Below, one piece after another: positions 1-7,479 of a DNA stretch of 64,000 nucleotides (position 1 is its first letter; each line of letters begins with the position of its first letter). Both the position numbers and the translations under genes were made by a program. This DNA comes from Vibrio litoralis DSM 17657. GTDB lineage: Bacteria > Pseudomonadota > Gammaproteobacteria > Enterobacterales > Vibrionaceae. The notes beneath the pieces were generated by a model, which ran no database searches, was not told the DNA's origin, and saw only the letters and a program-made list of their open reading frames with translations. Location: assembly GCF_000426765.1 (NCBI RefSeq), contig NZ_KE384567.1, positions 124,001 through 188,000 of the forward strand, written 5' to 3'.

Positions 1-663
1 AAACGCGTGTTTGCCGAACTTTCTCACCATTCCCCCAATGCTCTGGAAATGATTTCACAGCCGGAAGGGAGTTGGCTTAATGAATTGGCGTGGCGTGACT
101 TTTATCGTCACTTATTACACCACTTTCCAAAACTCAATAAGCATCATAACTTCAATGACAAATACGACCATTTGCCTTGGCCAAACTCGCCTCAATTATT
201 AACCGCCTGGCAACAAGCCAAAACCGGCTATCCAATTGTCGACGCCGCCATGAGGCAATTAGTGCAAACTGGCTGGATGCATAATCGCTTAAGAATGATT
301 GTCGCTAGCTTTCTCACCAAGCATTGCCTAGTGGATTGGCGACTAGGTGAAACGTTTTTCATGCAGCACTTAATTGATGGCGATCTCAGTGCCAATAATG
401 GGGGTTGGCAATGGGCGGCAGGCACCGGTTGTGATGCTCAGCCCTACTTTCGAATATTTAATCCCATCACTCAAAGTGAAAAATATGATCCAGATGGCAG
501 CTTCATCCGTAAGTATTTACCAGAGTTAGAAAATGTACCTTTGAAACACCTGCATTTTCCACACGAGTATATAAAACAAAACGATATTGAAACTTATTGG
601 CCTGCCATTGTCGACCACCCAACCGCAAGGCAGCAAGCGCTAAGTTTCTATAAAGCAGGATAG
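1..663 (+). CDS. phrB: Deoxyribodipyrimidine photolyase (C-terminal part)
   Basis: Class I CPD photolyase, which repairs UV-induced pyrimidine dimers in DNA using blue light and FAD. The reading frame is open to base 1, so the N-terminal antenna-binding half lies outside the window; about 220 residues are visible. They form the FAD-binding helical domain: GWMHNRLRMIVASFL is followed by DGDLSANNGGWQWAAGTG and the YFRIFNP motif, the classic flavin and electron-transfer tryptophan region. The gene is followed after 19 bases by the next gene of a tightly packed operon (SnoaL-like, SDR, FAD oxidoreductase, DUF1365, CFA-synthase-like, DUF2878). Photolyase in this company is typical of light-stress or singlet-oxygen responsive loci. 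The family call is secure; the exact start cannot be seen. Confidence 0.95.
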   Translation, partial: KRVFAELSHHSPNALEMISQPEGSWLNELAWRDFYRHLLHHFPKLNKHHNFNDKYDHLPWPNSPQLLTAWQQAKTGYPIVDAAMRQLVQTGWMHNRLRMIVASFLTKHCLVDWRLGETFFMQHLIDGDLSANNGGWQWAAGTGCDAQPYFRIFNPITQSEKYDPDGSFIRKYLPELENVPLKHLHFPHEYIKQNDIETYWPAIVDHPTARQQALSFYKAG

Positions 664-682
664 ATCGATAAGGAGACAAGAT

Positions 683-1117
683 ATGATGCAGGCTTCGGAA
701 CGGATTTCCAACTTTATAGAAACATATCAAAAGCTCAATAAAGACAATTTGCATTTATTGGCGGAGATCTATGATTCGTCAGTTCAATTTCAAGATCCGC
801 TGCATAAAGTTGATGGTATCGACAACCTTCATCACTACTTTGAAAATCTGTATGCCAATGTCATCCATTGTCATTTTGATATTCACGACGCTTTCTGCCA
901 AGACCAACAAGCCGCTATTTACTGGACCATGCACTTACAGCATCCCAAGCTAAAATCCGGGCAATTGATTCTGGTTGATGGTCACTCTCACCTTACCTTT
1001 GATGAGCAAAAAATCACTCACCACCGAGATTACTTTGATATTGGCAGCATGCTGTATGAACAGCTTCCAGTGATTGGCGCAGGCATCAAATACATAAAGC
1101 AGAGGGCAACCTCATGA
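683..1117 (+). CDS. SnoaL-like / NTF2-fold protein
   Basis: A 144-residue protein of the nuclear-transport-factor-2 / SnoaL-like fold, a small cone-shaped fold used by isomerases, cyclases and ligand binders. It is probably cytosolic: there is no signal peptide or membrane segment. The start has an AAGGAG ribosome site at good spacing. Its stop overlaps the start of the SDR gene by four bases (ATGA), so translation is probably coupled. Its position between photolyase and SDR is the order seen in other photolyase-cfa clusters of gammaproteobacteria (recalled, not searched). The substrate is unknown; the fold assignment rests on length, sequence character and neighbourhood rather than on diagnostic residues. 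Confidence 0.75.
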   Translation: MMQASERISNFIETYQKLNKDNLHLLAEIYDSSVQFQDPLHKVDGIDNLHHYFENLYANVIHCHFDIHDAFCQDQQAAIYWTMHLQHPKLKSGQLILVDGHSHLTFDEQKITHHRDYFDIGSMLYEQLPVIGAGIKYIKQRATS

Positions 1118-1845
1118 GTAACCAACCAAGTATTTTGATTACCGGTGCATCGTCTGGTATTGGGCATGCCTTAGCTCTGCATTACGCAAATGCAGGTTAT
1201 CAAGTTTGGGCGGGAGGACGCAGCAGTGAAAAGCTACAGCAGCTATGCGAACAGCACCCAAATATACTGCCATTGCTGTGCGATATCACTGATTTTGATG
1301 CGGTGAAAGCCAGTGTAAGCCAATTACCTGCATTAGATATATTGCTGCTCAATGCCGGAACTTGTGAATATATCGATGATGCAAAACAGTTTGATGGCGC
1401 ACTTTTTGAAAGAGTTATCACTGCCAATCTCATTGCGATTGGTTACTGCTTGGAAGCTTGGCTGCCGCTGATTAAGCAAGGTGGCAACTTGGCAATAACG
1501 AGCTCCAGCGCTTCTTTTTTACCGCTGCCTAGAGCAGAAGCTTATGGCGCATCCAAAGCTGCCGCGACGTATTTAGCACGTACTTTGAGCGTCGATCTGA
1601 AAAAAGACAATATTCATGTCAGCGTGATCCACCCCGGTTTTGTTAAAACGCCGCTCACCGATAAGAACGATTTCTCAATGCCATTTTTGACACTCCCAGA
1701 AAAGGCGGCAGATATCATTTTCAAAGGTATCAATAACAATAAAAACGAAATTCATTTCCCGAGAATATTTACTTGGTTACTCAAAGCATTCGCTTTATTA
1801 CCGTTTCCAGTATGGAAGACACTAGCTGTAAGGATTACTAAATAA
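1114..1845 (+). CDS. Short-chain dehydrogenase/reductase
   Basis: A 243-residue classical SDR, an NAD(P)-dependent Rossmann-fold oxidoreductase. The cofactor motif TGASSGIG is at residues 10-17, NAG at 80-82, and the catalytic Ser near 130 with Tyr144 and Lys148 (YGASK). It overlaps the SnoaL-like gene by four bases and the FAD oxidoreductase gene by one base (TAATG), so it sits in one translationally coupled operon. Its substrate is not evident. With a CFA-synthase-like methyltransferase and an amine-oxidase-type FAD enzyme alongside, a role in modifying fatty acyl chains or a lipid-derived product is a reasonable inference. Confidence 0.9.
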   Translation: MSNQPSILITGASSGIGHALALHYANAGYQVWAGGRSSEKLQQLCEQHPNILPLLCDITDFDAVKASVSQLPALDILLLNAGTCEYIDDAKQFDGALFERVITANLIAIGYCLEAWLPLIKQGGNLAITSSSASFLPLPRAEAYGASKAAATYLARTLSVDLKKDNIHVSVIHPGFVKTPLTDKNDFSMPFLTLPEKAADIIFKGINNNKNEIHFPRIFTWLLKAFALLPFPVWKTLAVRITK

Positions 1846-3098
1846 TGAAGAATATTGCGATCATTGGTTCCGGTATTTCAGGTTTAACTTCCGCTTATCT
1901 TTTAAGCCGAGAGCATCACGTCACCGTTTTTGAAAAGAATGACTACATCGGTGGTCATACCGCAACTAAAGACATTGAAGTTGATGGAAAATGTTATGCA
2001 ATCGACACCGGTTTTATTGTCTATAACGAACGCACCTACCCAAATTTTATTAAGCTATTAAACCAATTGGGTATCACTGAACAAAAAGCCGAAATGAGTT
2101 TTAGCGTGATGAACCCTAGCGCTAACTTGGAATATAACGGCAGCACTCTTAATACCTTATTTGCTCAACGTTCAAACCTACTCAAACCAAGCTTCTGGCG
2201 TTTGATCTTAGAAATTCTACGCTTCAATAAATTGTGCAAAGCTTTGTATGAACAAGACGAAATCGATGTCGAATTAACCCTAGGCGACTTTCTCAAGCAA
2301 CATAAGTTTAATCAGGCATTTAGCCAAAACTACATCCTACCAATGGGCGCGGCTATTTGGTCAAGCAGCCTAGTAGAAATGACTCAATTTCAACTCAAGT
2401 TCTTTGTGCGATTCTTCTATAACCACGGACTACTTGATATTCAAAACCGTCCGCAGTGGTTTGTGATCCCAGGTGGCTCAAAGCAATATATCTACCCGCT
2501 GATCAAATCATTCGAAAACAATATCGAATTGAATAGCCAAATAAAGTCGGTCTCTCGAACCAGTTCAGGTGTCAATTTACTGTTTGAAGGTGGTCAATCT
2601 AAACAATTCGATGACGTGGTATTTGCTTGCCATTCTGATCAAGCTTTACAGTTATTAGGTGATGCCAATGCCCAAGAGCAGGAAATCTTATCAAGCATGC
2701 CTTATCGAGATAACCAAGTGGTGCTGCATACCGATACCAATTTATTGCCGAAACGTCGCTTAGCGTGGGCAAGTTGGAATTACCACTTAGATTCAAACCA
2801 GAATCGCCCAGCTTGCGTCACCTACAATATGAACATTCTTCAAGAGCTTGAGTCGGACACTACCTTTTGCGTGACACTCAACAACACAGACCGAATTGAT
2901 GCCAACAAAATCCTCCAGACTTTTCACTACTCGCATCCGGTTTTTAATCAAAGCAGCCTAGCCGCTCAGCAGCGCCGCTTAGAGATCTGTGGAAAAAACC
3001 ACACCCATTTTGCCGGCGCCTATTGGCATAACGGTTTCCATGAAGATGGCGTGCGCAGTGCGGTTGAAGTCGCGCAACGCTTTGGTATTTCGTTATGA
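1845..3098 (+). CDS. FAD-dependent oxidoreductase (amine-oxidase / desaturase-like)
   Basis: A 417-residue flavoprotein with an N-terminal dinucleotide motif GSGISG at residues 8-13 and an acidic residue (FEKND) at the end of the second strand that binds the ADP ribose. The following GGHTATKDIEVDGK and DTGFIVYN are typical of the NAD(P)-binding amine-oxidase and phytoene-desaturase-like superfamily. Such proteins sit beside DUF1365 and CFA-synthase-like genes in many proteobacteria. In Rhodobacter sphaeroides related clusters belong to the RpoE-ChrR singlet-oxygen regulon and some members act in furan fatty acid formation. That function here is an inference from context. The stop overlaps the DUF1365 start by four bases. 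Confidence 0.88.
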   Translation: MKNIAIIGSGISGLTSAYLLSREHHVTVFEKNDYIGGHTATKDIEVDGKCYAIDTGFIVYNERTYPNFIKLLNQLGITEQKAEMSFSVMNPSANLEYNGSTLNTLFAQRSNLLKPSFWRLILEILRFNKLCKALYEQDEIDVELTLGDFLKQHKFNQAFSQNYILPMGAAIWSSSLVEMTQFQLKFFVRFFYNHGLLDIQNRPQWFVIPGGSKQYIYPLIKSFENNIELNSQIKSVSRTSSGVNLLFEGGQSKQFDDVVFACHSDQALQLLGDANAQEQEILSSMPYRDNQVVLHTDTNLLPKRRLAWASWNYHLDSNQNRPACVTYNMNILQELESDTTFCVTLNNTDRIDANKILQTFHYSHPVFNQSSLAAQQRRLEICGKNHTHFAGAYWHNGFHEDGVRSAVEVAQRFGISL

Positions 3099-3922
3099 CC
3101 ACCAGTGCGCAACCTTTCGATTTTCAGCATGGTATCTACAAAGGTAAGGTGCGGCATCGTCGTTTTTCTCCGGTTCTACATAGCTTTAACTACCCGATTA
3201 CTATGCTGGGCATTAATGTTGCTGAACTCGATAGCTTGAATGATCAACATTGGGCGTTTGGCACTCAATGGTACAAACCAGTTCGCTTTGCGCAAAAAGA
3301 TTACATTAAAAGTGAACCAGGTGAATTGCTGCAACGTATTAAAAGCAAAGTCGCCAATTTAGGTGGTGAGTGGGACGGTGAAAATGCAGTAATGCTGGCA
3401 CAATGTCGCTGTTTAGGTGTGTATTTTAGTCCGGTCAATTTTTACTTTTGTTTTGAAAAATCAGGCAATTGTAAGTACATGCTCGCCGAAGTGAGTAATA
3501 CTCCATGGAACCAACGGCACTATTATTTAGTAGACATGTATTTAGTGAACATGCAAAGCGACCAAATGACGGATAAAGCATTTCATGTTTCACCCTTTAT
3601 GCAGATGAATATGAAATATAAATGGCGAGTTAATGCACCAGAAGACAAAGCCTTTGTTCATATCGAAAACCATGACAAAGACCAACAAGGTAAAAAAGTA
3701 TTTGATGCCACGATTGCGCTTAGCAAGCTAGATATGAAAAACAAACTGGACATGAAAGCCAGTCACCCAAAAACCAAGCGACCAAACACAAGCCAATCTG
3801 CCACCAAACTAGATTGGCTAGCACTACCTTTTATGAACTTTAAAGTTTTACAGGGTATTTATTGGCAAGCACTAAAGCTATTTCGTAAAAAAGTCCCGTT
3901 TGTGCCTTATAGCAAAACATAA
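3095..3922 (+). CDS. DUF1365 family protein
   Basis: A 275-residue DUF1365 protein. The N-terminus has the family hallmark of a short strand then a run of basic and aromatic residues (GIYKGKVRHRRFSPVLHSFNY). The central CLGVYFSPVNFYFCFEKSG and the region MLAEVSNTPWNQRHYYL are also family-typical. The biochemical role is unproven; the family almost always neighbours an FAD oxidoreductase and a CFA-synthase homologue, so it probably works on the same lipid substrate. It overlaps the preceding gene by four bases. A 180-base spacer holding an ERIC-like repeat separates it from the methyltransferase gene, which may weaken or process the transcript at that point. Confidence 0.88.
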   Translation: MTTSAQPFDFQHGIYKGKVRHRRFSPVLHSFNYPITMLGINVAELDSLNDQHWAFGTQWYKPVRFAQKDYIKSEPGELLQRIKSKVANLGGEWDGENAVMLAQCRCLGVYFSPVNFYFCFEKSGNCKYMLAEVSNTPWNQRHYYLVDMYLVNMQSDQMTDKAFHVSPFMQMNMKYKWRVNAPEDKAFVHIENHDKDQQGKKVFDATIALSKLDMKNKLDMKASHPKTKRPNTSQSATKLDWLALPFMNFKVLQGIYWQALKLFRKKVPFVPYSKT

Positions 3923-3951
3923 AATATAGATCTTAAAAAAAATATAAGTCT

Positions 3952-4079
3952 TATACCCAAAGTAATTGAAGTTGTAGTAAGGCAACAAGTGAATGAGACC
4001 CCATGAGCATAGCTCGCCTATGTGATTGGGCCGAATGAACGCCGTTAACAAAGCTACAGCTTCTAGTACGAAGGGTATA
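3952..4079. repeat. ERIC-like palindromic repeat, 128 bp
   Basis: The element starts TATACCC and ends GGGTATA. Its centre pairs CCCATGAGCATAG with CTATGTGATTGGG (10 of 13 positions) around CTCGC. Size, termini and central sequence match the enterobacterial repetitive intergenic consensus, including the half-sites targeted by ERIC PCR primers. It lies inside an operon between DUF1365 and the CFA-synthase-like gene, where it would be transcribed and fold as RNA. A much shorter derivative lies at 51688-51733. Confidence 0.75.
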
Positions 4080-4102
4080 AAAATAACCATGGAGTGTTGA
4101 TG

Positions 4103-5368
4103 ATGGAACAGACTCAATCCCTACAAAACAATAAAAGCAAAAGTGGTTGGTTCGGCAATCAATGTCGTCACCTCGTGTTTAACCTACTCAACAAAATGGA
4201 TGATGCCTATATTGAAATTGATGAAGGCAGCCAAGCGACTTTCGTAGGTAACCCTAACGCACAATTAAAAGGCCATATTACGATCCATGATGACAATGTG
4301 TTTCGTGATCTCATCAAAGGTGGAAGCATCGCCGCCGCCGAAGCCTATATCGCACAACGTTGGAGCACACCAGATCTCACCTCTTTGATTCGTATTTTTG
4401 CACGTCATCAAACTCAACTTGATCAGATCGAAAAGAAAACCAGTTGGATTTACACCTTCAAAAACCTCTTAACCAATCGATTGAATGCCAACACATTGTC
4501 CGGCTCTAAAAAGAACATTCTGGCACACTATGATTTAGGTAATGAACTCTACACTCGATTCCTTGATGATCGCATGATGTACTCTTGCGCACTCTACAAC
4601 CAACCCAGTGATACTTTGGCCGAAGCGCAAACCAATAAGCTCAAATCAATTTGCGATAAGCTTGATTTACAACCAAGCGATCAACTACTGGAAATAGGTA
4701 CTGGTTGGGGTGGACTGGCGATTTATGCCGCTCAACACTACGGTTGCCACGTCACCACCACCACCATTTCTGATGAACAATTTGCTTATGCCCAACAGCA
4801 AGTTAAGCAGCTTGGCCTTGAAGATAAAATTACGCTCCTCAAGCAAGATTACCGTCACCTAGAAGGTCAATACGATAAACTGGTTTCGGTTGAAATGATT
4901 GAAGCAGTCGGCCACCAATTTTTACCGACCTTTTTTAAGCAATGTAATGACTTGTTAAAACCAAGCGGCAAATTATTGATACAAGCGATTACCATTGCCG
5001 ATCAACGTTATGATCAGTATCGAAAAAGCACCGACTTTATTCAAAAATATATCTTTCCCGGAGGCTGCCTACCGTCATTAAATGTCATTAATCAACAAGT
5101 GGCACAAACCACCGATATGATGATCGATAACATTGAAGATATCGGCCTGCACTACGCTAGAACCTTGGCCGACTGGCGCAGCAACTTTGAACGCAATTGG
5201 CACAGTATTCAGCCATTTGGCTATGACGAGCAATTCAAACATTTGTGGCATTACTACTTCTGTTATTGCGAAGGGGCATTTATGGAAAGAGTGATCAGCA
5301 CCCATCATATTGTGATGCGTAAACCTAATTATCTAGATAATCACGATGCATCGATTCTCAATTATTAA
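4103..5368 (+). CDS. cfa: Cyclopropane-fatty-acyl-phospholipid synthase family methyltransferase
   Basis: A roughly 421-residue SAM-dependent methyltransferase of the CFA synthase family, which adds a methylene or methyl carbon to the double bond of unsaturated membrane phospholipids. The family features are HYDLGNELY (142-150), MMYSCALY (158-165), the SAM-binding EIGTGWGG (197-204), and the C-terminal region LADWRSNFERNW with YYFCYCEGAF. A GGAG ribosome site at 4091-4094 favours the ATG at 4100 or 4103 over the upstream GTG. As the member of a photolyase/FAD/DUF1365 cluster rather than a stand-alone cfa, it may make a different lipid, such as a methylated fatty acid, so the symbol is a family label. 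It overlaps the DUF2878 gene by 23 bases. Confidence 0.9.
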   Translation: MEQTQSLQNNKSKSGWFGNQCRHLVFNLLNKMDDAYIEIDEGSQATFVGNPNAQLKGHITIHDDNVFRDLIKGGSIAAAEAYIAQRWSTPDLTSLIRIFARHQTQLDQIEKKTSWIYTFKNLLTNRLNANTLSGSKKNILAHYDLGNELYTRFLDDRMMYSCALYNQPSDTLAEAQTNKLKSICDKLDLQPSDQLLEIGTGWGGLAIYAAQHYGCHVTTTTISDEQFAYAQQQVKQLGLEDKITLLKQDYRHLEGQYDKLVSVEMIEAVGHQFLPTFFKQCNDLLKPSGKLLIQAITIADQRYDQYRKSTDFIQKYIFPGGCLPSLNVINQQVAQTTDMMIDNIEDIGLHYARTLADWRSNFERNWHSIQPFGYDEQFKHLWHYYFCYCEGAFMERVISTHHIVMRKPNYLDNHDASILNY

Positions 5369-5840
5369 TTTCATAATATTCCAATCCTGTTGGGCGTTAG
5401 CGGCTTCGTTTCCTGCTAGCGCTCCTTTTTTTATGCTTGGACTATTAGGGGTGCACTTTGCCCTCACACCAACGCGTAAAGCTGACGGTTTTTTATTAAT
5501 CGCAGCACTAGTTGGTATTTTGGTAGATCAATTGATGGTGTGGATTGGCATATTGGAAGTGAATCAGCAATGGATCCCAATCTGGTTAATCCTACTGTGG
5601 TGTCATTTTATATTATGTCTAAATCACAGCTTATTGTGGCTGAGCAAATTGGCTTGGTATTGGGTGGCGTTTTTGGGCGAAGTGTTCGGCACTTTAAGTT
5701 ACTGGAGCGCTCTGAAACTGGGCGTGTTTACCTCTGAGTTTACTCAACCCTCCTTTATTCTTGGTTATGCGATTGCATGGACGATTTTATTACCCATTCT
5801 AGGTTACTGGGCAAAAATAAGCCGTGAGCGATATACTTAA
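5346..5840 (+). CDS. DUF2878 family inner-membrane protein
   Basis: A 164-residue, very hydrophobic protein with about five predicted membrane helices, for example residues 6-36, 48-68, 77-95, 100-120 and 137-156. It matches the DUF2878 family, which follows CFA-synthase-like genes in this operon type. No enzymatic motif is visible. The start lies 23 bases inside the end of the methyltransferase gene, so expression is probably coupled. It ends 11 bases before the convergent end of the DUF2254 gene. A DUF3833-type lipoprotein gene, which often follows in related clusters, is absent here. Confidence 0.82.
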   Translation: MHRFSIINFIIFQSCWALAASFPASAPFFMLGLLGVHFALTPTRKADGFLLIAALVGILVDQLMVWIGILEVNQQWIPIWLILLWCHFILCLNHSLLWLSKLAWYWVAFLGEVFGTLSYWSALKLGVFTSEFTQPSFILGYAIAWTILLPILGYWAKISRERYT

Positions 5841-5851
5841 ATTGATTAATC

Positions 5852-7114
5852 CTACCCAAGCATACTGGCACTTTTAACGGCTTGTAGATCTTCGTCTAAG
5901 GATAATGCTATCTGACTACGTTTTAATGAAAGCTCGGCATGGCGTCTCGCTGCCGCTTTCATTTTATCATCACCAACCATGCACAACGCGGTCAGTGCTT
6001 TTTGTAAATGAATTCCCACTTCGACACAACTTGCACCATCACGAGCAATCGCAGTAAAAGCATCATCAAACATATCGTCAATACTCACTTCTGGCACTTG
6101 TACGCGATCATAATAGGATTGCTGTTCATCCCCTTCAGGAACCGGTTCACTCCAACACACAAACAGCCTTACGAAACTGCCAATAACCTTAATCGCAGAA
6201 CCGGGATCATTGACCGCTGGCGATAACGCCTTACCTGCAATTTCAGATAGCACAATAAAACCAAAACGAGGATCATCATCAAACAAACGATCGGCCCCTA
6301 TTTGATAGGCCGCTAATACACTTTTGTAATCAAATTCTTGTTCTGATTTCTCAGATATCACCTTAGCAATCACCGTACCGGGCGCGACAAATTTTCCGGG
6401 TAATGCGGATAACACTACTACTGCATCATTATCTTCAGCCCAGTGATGCAAACGACTAATATCAATATGTTGAATGTAACCAACCGACGTTGCTACCACC
6501 GCTTCACCTTGCTCCGCATCGACACAAGGCGCACCAGAACGATTAGGAGCATTACGTAAACGAATTAATGACTGCATTGCCACATGCTCAACCCGATCAA
6601 CCGTATTCCCGACTCGACCAAGCCTAGCTAAGCGATCTACCCAGCGAATGAACGTCAAAATAACTAACGCAAAAACCAAGCAAGTTAAAATAAACAGTAC
6701 AAATAAACCGGTGATTTCAAATACATCATTTTTGATTGCGGTCAGTGCTACAATGCTAAAAATGAATGAGCCAATAAATCGTGATAAAGCATTTTTAGAT
6801 ACGTCATCAGACACCACAACACTAAAAGCCCGTGGCGTAGCGGAAGTACTTGCTGAAGTGTAAGCGGCTATCATCGAGCCAACAGAAAAGGTGGCAATCA
6901 CCAACATGCTCGATGACATAATTTCAAGCAAGGCCACAATAGAGTCGAGGCTGATCGGAGGAACAAATAAACCTGCATTATAATGGTCGGCAAGCTTAGC
7001 GATAAAAACTGCACATATAGAACAAAAGCACATCCATAATGGCTTCACCCACAGTTTATCTTTGAGGCGATTATATAAAAAACGCAGGTGATCTCGAGAA
7101 TAGCTAGCCGCCAT
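5852..7114 (-). CDS. DUF2254 domain membrane protein
   Basis: A 420-residue DUF2254 protein. The N-terminal half has about four membrane segments (LWMCFCSICAVFIAKLAD, the MSSSMLVIATFSVGSMIAAY region, and two more before residue 165). The C-terminal half is a soluble domain containing the family motif AGKALSPAVNDPGSA. The function of the family is unknown. The start has AAGGA six bases upstream. The 5' leader carries a nested inverted repeat at 7123-7176. It stands alone, convergent with the lipid operon and divergent from tRNA-Arg. Confidence 0.85.
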   Translation of the reverse strand: MAASYSRDHLRFLYNRLKDKLWVKPLWMCFCSICAVFIAKLADHYNAGLFVPPISLDSIVALLEIMSSSMLVIATFSVGSMIAAYTSASTSATPRAFSVVVSDDVSKNALSRFIGSFIFSIVALTAIKNDVFEITGLFVLFILTCLVFALVILTFIRWVDRLARLGRVGNTVDRVEHVAMQSLIRLRNAPNRSGAPCVDAEQGEAVVATSVGYIQHIDISRLHHWAEDNDAVVVLSALPGKFVAPGTVIAKVISEKSEQEFDYKSVLAAYQIGADRLFDDDPRFGFIVLSEIAGKALSPAVNDPGSAIKVIGSFVRLFVCWSEPVPEGDEQQSYYDRVQVPEVSIDDMFDDAFTAIARDGASCVEVGIHLQKALTALCMVGDDKMKAAARRHAELSLKRSQIALSLDEDLQAVKSASMLG

Positions 7115-7122
7115 AAATTATC

Positions 7123-7176
7123 CTTAACTCATTATTGGTGTTAATAAAATAAGCACCAATTAATTAAAGAGTTAAG
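7123..7176. promoter_or_regulatory. Nested inverted repeat in the DUF2254 leader
   Basis: CTTAACTC (7123-7130) pairs with GAGTTAAG (7169-7176) and inside it ATTGGTG (7134-7140) pairs with CACCAAT (7154-7160), both perfectly. The outer arm overlaps the ribosome-site region of the DUF2254 gene, so the structure could act as an operator or as an RNA fold hiding the ribosome site. No T tract follows, so it is not a terminator. Confidence 0.45.
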
Positions 7177-7319
7177 GAGGACATTAAGCAATTAAAATTC
7201 ATCAAGAATTGAACTTATGAACAAAAAAACAACGCTTGTGCAGCATTCAAGCGTAGAAACCTATTGGGCTATTGGATTATCTAACTAAAATCCGTATTAT
7301 TCTCAAGGTTAGTCTTTTG

Positions 7320-7396
7320 GTCCCCATAGCTCAGCTGGATAGAGCGTCCCCCTCCTAAGGGGAAGGCCGTAGGTTCGACTCCTACTGGGGACACCA
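7320..7396 (+). tRNA. tRNA-Arg (CCU)
   Basis: A 77-nt cloverleaf with CCA encoded. The acceptor stem pairs GTCCCCA with TGGGGAC, the D loop is AGCTCAGCTGGATAGAGC, the anticodon loop CTCCTAA gives CCU, and the T loop is TTCGACT. It reads the rare arginine codon AGG. The 83 bases to the next gene end show no integrase or attachment duplication, although this tRNA is a common integration site. Confidence 0.96.
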
Positions 7397-7479
7397 TTAG
7401 ATATAAAAAACCACAAAAAAGACCTGCCACCGAAGCAACAAGCCTTCACTTGATAAATGGGTTTATCTAGAGTAATAAA

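Noticed and set aside
5868..6226. Possible extra gene at the DUF2878-DUF2254 junction
   Set aside because: The plus-strand frame there is opposite the conserved DUF2254 C-terminal domain and lacks a ribosome site.
7320..7479. tRNA-Arg as a phage or island attachment site
   Set aside because: No integrase gene and no duplicated tRNA 3' end were found on either side.
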